DNA from: Mycteria americana
Lineage: Eukaryota > Chordata > Aves > Ciconiiformes > Ciconiidae
DNA: 64,000 nucleotides
Reading direction: 5' to 3'
Assembly (NCBI RefSeq): GCF_035582795.1
Contig: NC_134369.1
Span: 62,000,001 to 62,064,000 of the forward strand
Part shown: piece after piece, positions 1 to 12,830 of the stretch
How positions within the stretch are numbered: the first letter of the stretch is position 1
Layout of the letters: the number at the start of each line of letters is the position of its first letter
The notes under the pieces: model-generated
What the model was told of the DNA's origin: nothing
What the model saw: the letters and a program-made list of their open reading frames with translations, nothing else
Databases searched by the model: none
Translations under genes and position numbers: made by a program

Positions 1-1030
1 AAGTATCAGCTTTATGAAATAACAGTATAAGTGTGGGTTTTATTTCATAAACCAACTTCCACTCTGAAAGATACAGTGTGATGTTTGAGAGAACTGGGTA
101 TCAAACCTATGATCTCATTCCCCTCTAAACTGTGCTCTGGCTTATCCACCCAAATTGTCTTTGAACTAATAAGAGCAAATGTAATTTCTGGTCTTGCTTT
201 TAGTAAACAGTAAACAAAATGTGCAGGTGTGTATGAAAAAAAAACCAAACAAAAACAAACAAACAAAAAACACCCCCCAAAACTCAGCAAAGGGCCTGCT
301 GACAGTGGTAGAGGAATTGTTTGCTTTTGCTGCAGAAGGGCTAGGGAGAGAATTGCTGTAAAACGTTAAGGGAACTAGTTCCTGAAGTCATCAAGAAGGG
401 AAATCTTGAGGCCAGTAGCACACAGGAGGTCTGAACTTTTATCAAAGATGGAGAAATCACCTGGAAGTTTCCCCTACTGAAAGGGGAGAAGTTTGCCTGG
501 AAGAAGGCTGCAGGCCTAGCCTAACAAGGGCAGCAAAGGGCAGGGACTTGTAAGATGGGGAAAAACATTGATTGGCCAAGGAGTTTACACTGGGGAGATC
601 AGGAGATGGGAGTAAGAGAAGAACTGACACACGTCATGCTGACTTCTGTTTGTTTCCAGGCGGAGATGATGGTGAGGGAGAGGTCAAGATGTTTGTTCTG
701 ATTCTGGATGGACACTGAGATTTCACTAAGGTAGTTTGGAACAGGAGAAGGTGTGTGGGATGATGGAAATAAAATGTGACCATATGAACTGGGAGGAGCT
801 TTTCCCCATCTGCACACTTTGGGGGAGCAGATACAATTTGTCTGACACCTAGCATATGAAACTGTATGGCTTAGCAAGACCTGAATAAGCTTTTAAAATG
901 GAAGATGATACTATGTGACTGACAAAACTGAACTGATTTCTAAAAGAAAAAGATGAATAGGAGACCTAGGCAGCTGCAGACTTCTTGATACTGCCTTGTG
1001 TATTCAAGGTTTAGAATAAGTCATGATGGA
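1..1030. other. Intergenic or intronic DNA, no gene seen
   Basis: No coding exon, RNA gene or clear repeat is visible. The only structure is an A-rich tract with C-runs at about 237-285, low-complexity sequence typical of avian noncoding DNA. The short open frames here have no recognisable protein character. Confidence 0.6.
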
Positions 1031-1190
1031 AAGAAGAATTAGGTGAATTAATAAAATAGAAGAATGGGTGCAATGGGTTTGCCAGAGAAAGACTTGTGCC
1101 TGACTAGTCAATCACAAGGTGCAGGATTCATCAGTGGATACGGGTATCACTGCCTGAGCTTGCTGTCCAGAATCCCTTAGAAATAAGCTT
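1030..1190 (+). mobile_element. Possible decayed CR1 LINE fragment (reverse transcriptase part)
   Basis: Around 1,075-1,150 the sequence resembles the CR1 ORF2 stretch that normally encodes a GF(A/T)KGKSCLTNL-like segment, followed by a segment ending in VDEGK. Here one reads a GFARER-like segment, then the remnant of a CLTNL-like segment, then a partial match to the valine-aspartate-glycine region. Stops and indels break any frame, so it is a fossil. The match is by eye and from memory of the family, so it is weak. Chance similarity is possible. Confidence 0.35.
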
Positions 1191-4100
1191 TCCTAGGCTG
1201 TAATTAATCCTAAATTAGATGTTGAAAACTGATCTAATGTATTACATCCTAAAAGTGCTTATTTCTCTCCTTACTATAGATTATAGGCAGAGCCTAGGGC
1301 TCTGTCTCAGATGTGGAAGCTGGGCATTAACCACGCTAGTGCCATGGCTGCCTGGGCTTAACGCAGGAGGGGGCAAGGACGTAGACCCCTCACTGCAGCG
1401 CTGGGCATTGTACTCCCAGCTAGACAAGGAAAGGTTGATGCCGTCATACCAATCCTTTGAAAAGCTCCTCTGGGGTATTGCGTACAATCCTGGGTCATCC
1501 TCTGGAAGACCGGTCTGCCCGAGCAGATGGAAATGAAAGGAAGGCACCCTGTGAGCCTGGCTTGCTCGGGCAGGTGGAAGAAGGGCTGGGGGTTGTGCCT
1601 GTTCTCTAAATGGCACCCCGGGGCTCACAGGTTAAGATAAAGGCAGTGTTGATGGGAGAAAAACTAGGCTGGATTTTAGTCTGTCCATAACCTTAGTGAG
1701 GTGATTCTTCCAGGCTTGGGGACAAATCTCTCCATTAATCCTAAGCTCTGAAAGTATGTGAAGGAGGTGCTATGGTTACTGAGCTGAACTCCATACGGCA
1801 GAAGATTCTTCCCAGCTTCTTGGTACAGAAAGGTATTGGGCAAGCTCTGGTTTGGGTCCACCCTTAACTGCCAGCTGGTTTTCTTCCTCCAGGAGGGTAG
1901 TGGTGTTGAATCACAGGGATTTGTACTGTTGGCAGGGCTGCAGCTTCTGGTGGAAGGGTGCTCCAGGAGACATACCTACTTCTGATTGTAGCTGTAGTCT
2001 TCCCCTGTTCTGGGTGCCTGGCTGCCTGCAGCTGGCCAGTGCATTGCAGAGGCCAAGCAGCGCTGCGCTATGAAAGATAGAGAGGTGCTGTGAGCGTGTA
2101 AGAGTGTGCCGGCTGTGGATTTCAAGTCTGAGCTTGCATCAGGATGAAGCTGCTGGCTGCCAGCTGTGTGGGTGAGAGCTGGGAATGGAGGGCTCCCTGG
2201 AGCTGTCAGGTCCACGGCTATGCTCTGTGTGCTGCCTGCGGGGTGGGGTACACGGCTTTGGGTAGGGGGAGACTAAGAGAGATGCCCTTGGCCAAGTACA
2301 AGCTGCGTTGTGGCACTGTGGTCTGGATTTTGCACGTGCTATTCTGGGTAGAGAAGCTGATTTGAAGAAGCCTTGACTTGCTCCAGTCGCTTTGCCTGCC
2401 TTGGACCGCAGCCCGCAGCAGCCGGGCCACTTGCCACTGGGATGCAGTAACTGCTCGTTTGCTCAGTGCCAGACCCAGGACCTCGCTGCTGGGGCGGGGA
2501 GGCTTGGGAAGGGCGCTCACGGGAGCACCAGCAGATTCCCAGAGATTCCTGCTGTGTTGGCTTATGTCTTCTTTTTCCTCATGTAAGATGAATTGGGTTC
2601 CCTATAGGAAAGATTGGCTTGAAGGATTCTGTTTATTTTCATTTCAGTAGCTACTGGATGTTGAGTTTCCCCAAACTGCAGCATGGCATGTCCTGTGGGC
2701 TTGTCTCCATCATTAATAACTGAATTGCTTGTCCTGCTTTCCTGTAGGAAGGGTCCCTACTCCTGTCCTGTGCTCTTCCCTCGTGAAGGAGGATTAAATC
2801 TGCTTCCTGCCATGAGATATAGTGGGAAATCTGGGACAGAGTTGGAAGCTTCTGGAGCTTCTAAACAAGTATGTCCTCCCGAAGGTCCCAAATGTAGTTG
2901 CTTGTTGAAATACGCCTCTGATAACAGAACTAGCTCCCCTGTGGTTTGGTACCTTTTCAGTACTCTAGAAATGTACCTGTATTGGGGGGGGGGAACCTCA
3001 CTGGTCCCAATTTCCATTCTTTTTGGCCCTGTGTCCCACCCCTCCTGAAGAGACATCTCAGGGTAGACCTGTCGTCATTCACTAAAGCCAAAAATGTTAT
3101 TCTTACATATTTCCTATCATTTTTGGCCTTTCCAATACAACTTTAGGGACAGCTTTTCTGATGCCAAAAGTAGCTTTGCACCTCTGATTAGTATCTTGTG
3201 CTGTTAATGTTCTCCCTTAAAAAAAATAAATTCAAAACAACTATTAAAAAACCAAAAGCAGTTAATTGGATGTTCTATTTAAGCTAATTCCCTTTTGCTG
3301 CATGGCTGGTTCTCTCCTCCTTGCACAATCAAGTCTCACTGGTACAAATATTCTGAGAAGATAACTTTTAAGGTTAATCAAATTCTCCTTTAAAAGTATT
3401 TGTATAAAGATTCCAGTTTCTGCAATTAATCACAGGAGGCCGTGGGTTCAGCGCCATGCCGTACTTGGGAAGCAAACAATACTCCATGTCTGTGCTCCGT
3501 CATGAGCAGCCTCTTGGTTTGACTTTCAGTGAGTGACCCAGAACCACAGTGGGATTTAGCAGCAGAAAAATAATTTAAGAGAATTGTGCTATGCACACAA
3601 GGAACATAAACTAGTCAAGCAATTTGTTAGGAACAATGCCTTTAGCCATAGGCATGGATGGATAACTGCTCTTCCTCCTGGTTTTATTTTTGTGCATTGT
3701 TAGCAGTGAGTACGAGGATCTGCCCAGGGCTCCAGATTTGCGGTTCAGAATCCAGTGTCAAGAAGAAAGATCCATAATAAATAACTATGAACTCACTTGC
3801 ATCTTCGCTGCCCTCAAATGCGCGCTGCCTAGTGCCTTCATAATGTCAAATACACTCAGTCCTCTTCTGCCAGCCTGTGTCTCAAGGTGCAGAGAAAACC
3901 TCTTAACAATAAGAGGAGAAAACTTAATGTATATACCTATGTGTATAAAAATTAAAATTACTCATGACTCCCTAACTTCTGCTGGATTTCCCAAGCTATT
4001 TTTGTATTAATGCTTTAAACTGCGAGTCCCCCACATGAGGATGCCCCCGCTAAAGGCATTAAGTAAATAGTAGGGAGCCTAACCCAAGCCTTGCCAGGTG

Positions 4101-7100
4101 CTTTTCCATAGTCTGCAGTAGGAGTCGGACCAGGTGGATAGTACATAACTTTATAATGTTAGAGCAAATGCAGTTTTAAATTCTTACCTGTTGGCCTCTC
4201 ATTAGTGTCTGGGGCCAAGCAGAAACTTGACAAGGAAAGATGTGCCTTGCTAACGAAGGAAAGAGTCAGCGCGCTGTGAGAAGCAGCAAGATTTCAGCAA
4301 TGCTTTATTGACTTGAGAGAGCATCTAGCACCTCTGAATTGCGTCCTTGTTGTCGGTGAACCTGTTTTGAGGACTTGGAGGAGGGAATTATGTTGCATTC
4401 AGGAAACGCTTTGCTTTTTACTTTGTCTACTGGAGATGGTAATTTCCTGGATCAAACTGGTTAATCTCAAGGATTTCTCTAGTAATATGTGTTAACAAGA
4501 GGACAGTGCCTTCAAACTTGGATGTGGTCCAGTTTTCTGTCCTTCTGCAATGTTTTGCTTTTGCTCTGGTATGAAAAGAAAAATAGTCTGTAAAATGAAG
4601 TGAAGAGGGTTTATATCATTTTTGTTGCTATTCTTGCATTTGAAGGTTGCCAAAAGGCAGTGGAGTCATCTCTGTTTTTCTTGTAAAGGTGCATTTTTTC
4701 ATTTAGTAACTCAGCCTTGTTTCTACAGCCTCCTGGGATGGAGAGGTCATGGTGCTGTATAAATGAAAGCTGAGTAACTGAGATGGTTTTCAATGTTTTT
4801 ACATTTTACTAAAAAGTTTAATGTTTACTTCATGCCCTGTAAACACTCAGGAGAATACATCTTTGTTTAAAAATTCAGAACCTACTAAAGGCTTCAAACA
4901 ACTGCTGGTCACTTGGGGGGACCCACAGCACTGCTGAGAGTCATTAATGTGCTCATGGAGGAGGAGTAAAACTATAATTTCTGCTAATTTCTGCCAAAAC
5001 TAAGTCAACATTAACTCACCTGTGAGCTCAGGGTAGAGAGTAGTAATGTCAATGTGAAAGCGTTGATGTCTGCAGATGGGAAGTGTTAGGATGTGTCCTT
5101 CCTTTGGATAAGTAAGTCCTAGAAAAATGCCCAGTTAGGGCTTGGATTGCCAACCTGTGGGTGTTTGGGAGGTAAAACCCTTAGTTAATGTCGCACAGCT
5201 GTAGAGCAGCAATTAGGTACCTAAGGAAGAAGGCATTTCCTAGTCCTTGTGATACATGGCTACCAAAGGCCCCAGAATGTCATTTTAGGCAGTGCACTCA
5301 AATAAGGTGGTGTACAAGAGATTTGTGGTAGATGTTGTCTAGTAGCAAAGGGTTATTTTTGGCTTGTATAAAACAAGCCCTGTGAAAAGTTGATGCTGGT
5401 GGGAAGGGGGCTGACTTGAGGAGCTGCGTGTGGTTGTGAGTGTGGCTCTGTGGGAGGAACATTGCAGAGGCTGAGGTCACGTGTTTGAGTAGCAGACTGG
5501 AGGGATGGGTCCTTGGTTGGATGCAAGAAGCTTCTGGAGGGAGATGTCAGTGTGAACTTGCTTTCTGAAGGCCAAAGTTCTCTGATCCTAGAAGGTATTG
5601 CCCTTGGTGTTGGCTTGCTCCTTGGCAATGATGGTATTTATAGCACGTTTTTCTGGAAACTCCTAACCAGCGATAATCAAAGTGCAGAGGAAAGTTGGAG
5701 AGGACAAGAAGAATGTCTTGATATTATACACATCAACAAGATTGCTGGGCTGTGCTCCAGCTACAGACTACTGTGGGTGTCTAGAAACCAACAAAAGGTA
5801 CCTTGAACCTACGCTGGGAGTAGTGGAAGCACTGTCGCAGTCTGTGGGGGAGGTGGGGCTTGGGACCTCTGCCATGGTCCCACCTCTAAGACCATTCCTG
5901 AGTAATGGAATGAACAGTTTGGTCTGTTTTCCATGCTGGGTCTGGCTGTACATCGCAAGATCCATTTTTCACGACAGCCTTTTATAGCAGGTTGTTTTCC
6001 TAGAATAGCTGGAGCTTTGGAGAACGCTGTCCGAATTTCTTCAGCCTGCGACTATTTTGATTCTAAATGAGTTGTTTTGTAGGCAGACCCCAAGTGTCAC
6101 TTGCCTGGGTGGCTCTAGCTTGGTTTGGTTTATTTTTCGTATACTAATTATTCCTATGAGATTCAGTTTGTGATTTCTGTTCAGCTGTTTAGGTGTCTCG
6201 GTTGTGAAGACAAAGTAACATGTCATTTAAGTAAATTAGTATGTGAAAACTGTGTGTCCTGAAGTGTTTGATTAATGCTTGCAGAAACCTTTGGAAGCCA
6301 CGTGCTTGTGGCTGGAAGCTGGGCAGTGCGTGCATGCTGCTGTCTTAAATGTTGCCTACAGTAGAAGCTTGGGAAGAATCTGTAGACCCTACAGGAGGAA
6401 GGGGCATGGATGTGTCCTCGCATTTCTTCTTTGCTCCCTCCTACCCCCCTTGGAAGAAAAAAGGTCTTTTGTGTCAGAAACTTGGTGTAAGTCCAGATTG
6501 CTCCAGCCATTCAAAGATACTGAAATCTACTGTTAAAAAAATCCACCTCTTGTCCAGTGGTGAAGCTGAGGCTGCAGAAGAACGACGGCAGGAACAGTGA
6601 GGGGCTGGAGGGAAGCGGTGCACGTCCTCGGTGGATGGAAAGGAGGCACTGGGTGCAGGCTATGCCGCGGGTGCAGGGAGCAGCTCGGAGCCCTGAGTCA
6701 ACAGGATTTATTTCTGCAGGAGATGGTGGATGCTTCAGCCCAGGCTGCGTGATAGGGCTAGAAATTAGCTCTTGACAAAGTCCTGGAAACGAGGCAGCAA
6801 AGCAGAGCTGAGTGACAGATGTCCTGCGTTCTTTATTGCTGTGAAACTTTGAGTTTGGTTGTCTTTCTACACAAACTGTTTCCCGACAGCCTGTGTTCAA
6901 TGCAAGAGTGCCAGGTGGCACCTCCAGCCTGTACTTTGCCAGAGCCGGCAAAGCTCTGAGGAGGAGAGGACAGGGAAGGTGTTCCCAGTGGCTCCGAAAA
7001 GTAACTAATCTTGTCAGATGACAACCCAAGCAATACCTAGTTCAAAGGATTGGGAACTGCTTGAATAAATTATGAATCACAAATGATTTATTTGGGGGTT

Positions 7101-8810
7101 TTCTCCGAAGAGAAGTCTAGATGAGTATAATTTGAGGGGGAGGCACAAGCTGTGCTGGAAGGCATGAAGGACCCACGCATCTAGTGATAAATGATCAAAT
7201 GGGATGAATTCTTGTGGGTTTTGAAGGCCAGAAAGGCCGACAGCCATGCTTTGTGTGGCTTATCCCACCACTCAGACTTTAATAGCCCTAAAACATCTCA
7301 GAACCTGCCTGATGACCTCTGCACTGAGACCCTGTTCAGACCCCCAGGCTGGCCATACTTGCAGCTCTTCTGCGGCTCCTCGGGGACTCCTCTAGGTCTT
7401 CTGGTGTCTGTCCCACACTTGAGTCTCTCCAGGGATGGGTTTTAAACCCGCAGCTGCCTTCTGATGTACCGTGGCAATTTCCACATGTTGGATGTCAGCT
7501 TGACCTCCTCAGCTCTGCTGGGGACAGTAGCATCGCAGAGGCTCCCACAAAGCAAGTCCACATTTGCTCAGGTTAGCAGGACGGCAGTGGGAGCAGATGG
7601 CACGTGTGGGGCATGTGTTTGGCATTTTGTACCGGAGTGAGATGGTTCCTTCGAGGCCGGCAGCGTAGGTATTTAGCTCAAGGGCCCCATCCAGCCTCCT
7701 GAGCCAAGCAGTGCTGTTTTCTTTGGGAGGTGGTCTCTCAAGAGGACAAGCCATCTATGCAGGCAATCATGGGAGCTTGCCCTAATTATCCCTTTCTCCC
7801 CTTTCCTCTTCCATACACTTCAGCAGTTCCCATCGGGTAAGGAATACCAATTTATTCATAATGACTTCTGCTTGATGTGACTGTTTCTAAGGCCTTTATC
7901 ATATCTCTGTGCTTCCAGAACATCAGCTCTGTCACACCTGTAATTTATTCTTGAGCTGTAACGTAGCTCTTGGAAAGATGCCCAGGTTTGACTTCAAGCA
8001 ACGATGAATTCACAAGGTCCCTAAGCAAGTTGCTTCAATAGTAAGTTACCTTTGCTGCCTTAATTTGCCCAGCATCTTTTTTTTTTCTACTTGGAATATC
8101 TCATTGCATCTCCTTCTGCTAGGTTAAAGACTATTATCAGACACTTCTTCCCAACCTGGTACTTGTAGATGAGGAGTCACCTACATGGTAGTCTCATTTT
8201 GGATAAACTGAGTAGTATGAGCTTTCTGCTGTCCTCATGAAAAGGCAAACTTTACAGAACTGAAATCGTTCCTGTTGCCCTTCTCTCAAAACCATGGTGT
8301 TTGGCACTGGTAACACATGGAAGTGAATCTCCCTTCCCCTGTGTTTCCTGGCACAAATTGTCTGATAGGTACGTTATCAGATAGGTTCCTGTTTTACAGT
8401 TGCACTGAAGATGCTCTGGAAGTCAGGGAACCTGTTTAACCTGATCCTATTTACAAGGTTTCTCTTTTACAGAAGGCAATTTCCTCTCTTTGTGTCTGTT
8501 CTGGTGCATCGGCCACAACTTCCATGGGAAATAAATGTACACGTGTGGCTGCTTTGCTTGTTTGAGGACCTGGCAAGAGCCCACGTCCCAGCATGGCGGA
8601 GGATGCCGAATGCAGAAAATGATTAAATGTTTGTCTAGCAAGCAGAGCAGTGTGTTTAGCTGCCTGGAGGAAAAGCAGGCTTGTGGGACTCGAGCTAAGC
8701 TCATTCATTTTCTGATCCCTGAACTAATCTAACTGAAAAAAATGAAATAGAAAATTAGAGCAATTCTGCAGTCTCTGCAACTCTGTCTCTAATTGGCAAA
8801 GTCCAGGCAA
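1190..8810. other. Noncoding desert, no gene seen
   Basis: I see no exon with convincing splice sites and coding character, and no RNA gene. A run of ten G lies at 2,984-2,993. The open frames on both strands (for example 2,683-3,048 and 6,511-7,029) are short, start in unremarkable context and show no domain I recognise. A moderately GC-rich patch lies at about 6,550-6,990 without a CpG-island character. Confidence 0.55.
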
Positions 8811-11629
8811 GAGGCCCCCGGTGTTAAAAGAAGTCCCTGAAGAAAAAAAAAAGTGGTTTCCTATTGAGGCCTGGGGGGTACCAAGATCTCGAGGCAAAAC
8901 CGATTCGGGAGGTGGGGAGCTGGCTCTGGGCTCCTCTGGGAAGGGCGTGGGGGAGGCTCCAGTCCCCGCATCCCTTCCCGAGGCTACCGAGAGGCAGAGC
9001 GGGCCGGGTGTGCCGCCTCCCTCCTGCTGCGAGGAGCTTTCCAGATGTTGCCTTTAACTAAGAGGCACCGCTAACGGGTCTGCGTTCCCTGTGGTGCTCT
9101 TCCGTGCCACCCCGCCGCTGCCGTAGGGAGAGATGGGGAAATGGGTTGCCGCTGGCTAGTGTGGCAGCGCACCAAGGAGCCTCATTGGTATGCCGGGCAG
9201 GTCGGCTTCGGCGGTTAACTTGTCATCTTCCTCCTCCTCCCCTGTTTATCTGTGGTACCCGCCTGTTGCAAGTTTGATTAAAAAAAAAAGGGGGGTGGAG
9301 ACGAGGTTCTCCATGCCCAGCAAAAGGGAGTGCAGACCCCCGGTCAGAGCTCCCCTCAGCAAATACTAAGTGTGGCCAGAGATTAATTAATAAGACCCCC
9401 CCAGGTAGACTTGCTGGGCAGGAAATGCCAGGCCCAGAAGAGAGCCCAGTGTCACGTTAAGGACACTTGTTGGCGTGCAGTAACTGTAGTAACCGCCTGC
9501 ACAAAAACAAACACGTTGCTAAATTGCTCATAAATCTTACCCCGACCATGGGGTCTGTTGGGTTCCAGCTCAAGCCAAGTGCCATCGGCTGAAGGGGGAA
9601 AAGAGCAGCGGGATGCCCGCTTCCCCTTGGGAGCCGCTGATCGTTCTGGGTCGAGCCTTCCTAAAGGTGGCTTTCTACCCAGAGGTGCCGGCATTCAAAT
9701 CTCCTCTCCACCTGGAGAGGGTTGCTTCGCACTGAAGTTGAGGAAAGCATCTCCAGCGTCCGAAATACCGGGAAAGCTCTGGGATCTGTGGAAGAGGCTA
9801 AAGAAAGGATAAATGCAGCTACTGAAATTGCCTCCCGCTAACGCACTGCCCGCAGTGGTTCAGCCGGTCGGTTAGGAGGAATGATTATGTAGATACTCGA
9901 TTCTCACCAAGTGGGATTTATTGGAGTCAGCCTGCTGCTGTCCGTCAGCAACGGAGAAAAATTATGTTCTGCGCTGGGAGAGGAATTTGCAAACCCCGGT
10001 ACAAAAGGAGTAATAAGGGTAAATCAATTGGAGATGCACCGTGCTTATTCTGGGAATGGCAGAGTGAGCAGCGCAGCATTTAGTTCAATTGGTAGTGTTA
10101 GATAAAATGCTGCATTTCATATGCAGGCATTTACTGGTATTTCCTTTATTTTTAGAAATACTCTTGGCTTTTGTAATCATGCTTCATTTTGGTGTTGCAA
10201 CAGTATTACTGGGAGAGAAACAGCAGTACGGATGCCAGGTTTCTTGTCGGGCACTGTCCCCCTGCTTCTCCAGGTCTTGGTAGTAATTAGGGCCCAAAGA
10301 CCTGCCCAATTTACTGCAGCCTGCTTGGGTTACCCAAGGGTGAGGCATCTGCACGCAGCGTTCCTTGCCGCTGCTGGAGCCATGTCGAGAGCCTCCTGCA
10401 TGTACTTTTGAGCCGTCCCTTCGCGGACGAGCCCCTCTTACCACGCGAGCCCCCAGGCCTCCGCTTTCTGCAGGGAAAGCTTGGATTCGCCTTTTTCCCA
10501 AGCCTGTCTCTTCAGCTTCAGCGCATCGTTTCTCCCTGTGGCTCCTGAAACAAGCCCGGAAGCGTCGGAGCCCTCTTACCGACACACCGCCCTCGGAGCT
10601 GTGCAACCAGCAGGTGCCCGCGGGAACGCGGGGAGCTTTCTCGAAGCAGGACAATGTCTGCGAGTGCTGCATTATAAGTGCCTTTATATTGGGCTGGAAG
10701 AGTTGAGCCTTCCACTTTGCTTCTCCAGGAGCCGCTGTCAGCCCGTGGGCTGGCATCCTTCCCCACCGCCCCTCTGCGTCGGTCACCAGCGGTACAGAAA
10801 GGAGACTTAAATGGCAGGGGGGTGATGCTCTTCCTTTTCCACACTTGTGGGAGATGGATTAAAATGAGCATTGCTTTTTTTTTTTTTTCCCCCTAACAGA
10901 GAACTGTAATTAAATGTCCCTTTCCTTAATGTCTCCTGCGGTAATCTGAGACAACTATTAAAGGCTCAATGCCTGTTGCTGCTGCATAGCACTGCCTCCT
11001 CGCGCCCAGCACCCCGAGCAAGGTCAGGGGGCTGTTGTGTGAGACGCTGCACTGACGGACAGCAAGATGTGACTCTTGCTTTAATGACCTCCTCCTCAGT
11101 AGATAGCTGGGATCTGTGAACCCCCAAAGGAGGCTTTTTTTTTTTTTTTTTCATTTTTAGAGATGTTTCCTGAAAAATAGGAACGAGAAGAATACCATAT
11201 GTCTCTGTGATTGCTTTTAAAGAGGAATGGTAAGCTGTTGAAAATATTACACATGCCTTTGCCAATCCGTGCTCGGGCATGTTGACGTGAGGGACCAAAA
11301 GAGAAGCAGCTTTCTTCAGTGAAACAGTGTTGCTCAGTAGGAAATTTCCTATATGAAAATCTCCCCAAGTAAGGGCAACAGCACAGAGATGAAGTGTCAA
11401 CATGAAGCTTCAGCTGTGGAAAGGAAAATATATTGCAGCTCTGAGGAGAAAATGAACAGAAATTCAGCATACTTTACCACGCATACTTTGCTAGGACTTC
11501 CACCACTCAGTCAGTCTTCCCCTCCTTTGAAAGAATAAAAAATTCCAGTCAATTAAAAATCAAACTGTCCCATGTGTATGAGTTCAAGTGACTGGGCTGG
11601 TTTTTTTAATGTTTACTTCATGCACTTAC
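8811..11629. other. Noncoding DNA with mildly CpG-rich patches
   Basis: Short CpG-richer patches occur at about 8,870-9,060 and 10,400-10,640, alternating with AT-rich sequence. None has the length, GC boxes or donor sites of the island at 55-58 kb, so I do not call a promoter. Poly-T tracts lie at 10,875-10,888 (14 T) and 11,135-11,151 (17 T). The 200-codon minus-strand frame at 10,184-10,786 looks like a chance product of GC-rich sequence. Confidence 0.5.
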
Positions 11630-11815
11630 ACTAATTGAAATGCTAGTTATATTGAATGAGTCTTTAAAAATGCCCTGGCCTCAATATATCCCAGCAAATG
11701 TCACGGGAAAAGGACATTTAATTATAGCCTGCTTCAGGGAAAAAAAAAAAATCAAGATTAAATTAATACTAATGTCTGTTTGAAAAATATAATAAATGTT
11801 AGACTAGGTGAGGAA
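11630..11815. promoter_or_regulatory. Candidate conserved noncoding element
   Basis: This is an AT-rich, non-repetitive block holding several TAAT/ATTA homeodomain-type cores, including TTAATTATAG and an ATTAAATTAAT stretch, set between more ordinary sequence. There is no coding potential. Blocks like this in gene deserts are often developmental enhancers, but conservation cannot be seen from one genome, so this is inference only. Confidence 0.25.
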
Positions 11816-12790
11816 GCATGAACAATCATCTGCAGCTTTGCAGGATACTGCTTTTGCAAATTCATGGAAAATTAAAACCCATTAGCATCTCGAGTACTTT
11901 GCAGAGGAGTTTTAGCAGAAGTTGTAGCTATTCCCCCGCCCTGCTGGAAGCACCCCGGGTGGCTCAGCCCCTGCTGAGAGCTCCAGGTGATGCCTGCCCG
12001 GGCTTGGTTAGCCGGAGCCTTCCTCCTGGCAGAGCCCCGGTCGGGTAGAAGGTAGGTCGCCTGCCACCGTGTTGTCCTCTGCGGGGAAGCGGGGGCTCGG
12101 TGGAGCTGCTGTGAAGGTGGGTGCTGGGCTGGGGGCCTGGGGCAGGGTCAGCCGGGGATGCCGCGGGTCTCGAATCCCAGTGAGAGGTGAGGCTGCAGGT
12201 TACACGTGGCTCTTAGCTGCTGGGGACGCGAATTCGTTCCCTTTGCAAGCGCTGAAGCAATAAAACATCCTGAAAGAGCCAACCCAGGATGTCTGTCAGC
12301 CTTTGGATGAGTTTATACAGGAGCTGATATGTAGCCAAAGTGGGAGGACTTTTACTGCCATTAGCAGATGTTGGTGGCTGCCACTCTAGAAACGAGCTCG
12401 GCTGTAAGTCAGCTTTTCAACCTCTGCAGGATTATTTTTTCTTTCTCTAGTTTTCACTGCGCTCAGAACAGCATCAAATTCTTCTCCATCCCCCTCTCCC
12501 TCCTCCATCCTCTCTTGTGCCTCTGCCAAGGGCTAAAAATTCCCAGTTTCTAAACGTGAACTTCAAGCTTGCCGCAAACCCTGGAGGTTGCAGTGCTCCG
12601 GACGCAGAGGAGCCGCCGGTGACCCAGACAGCGCTGCAGCTCTGGCAGCGACTGCTCGGCCCCTCGGCAGCGCTGGTCCCCGGGGACCAGCCCGCTTCCC
12701 CTGGGTAGCTCGGTCACGGAGGCGCAGCCACAGTGTTGGGTGGAGACGCCCAGGTGCTGGTGCACAGCTTCTTCACACGGGCATACGTGT
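11816..12790. other. Noncoding DNA, no gene seen
   Basis: A moderately GC-rich segment at 11,930-12,180 is followed by a pyrimidine-rich segment at 12,425-12,530. No exon or repeat can be supported. Confidence 0.5.
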
Positions 12791-12830
12791 GGGGGGGGGT
12801 GGTTGGGGGGGGGCAGTTGCCAGGCGGGGG
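12791..12830 (+). repeat. G-rich low-complexity tract with quadruplex potential
   Basis: Runs of nine G at 12,791-12,799, two G at 12,801-12,802, nine G at 12,805-12,813 and five G at 12,826-12,830 are separated by short loops. This satisfies the usual G-quadruplex rule on the plus strand. It is probably a polymorphic simple tract. Confidence 0.75.

Noticed and set aside
10184..10786. 200-codon minus-strand frame
   Set aside because: GC-rich patch open in several frames, with no domain pattern.
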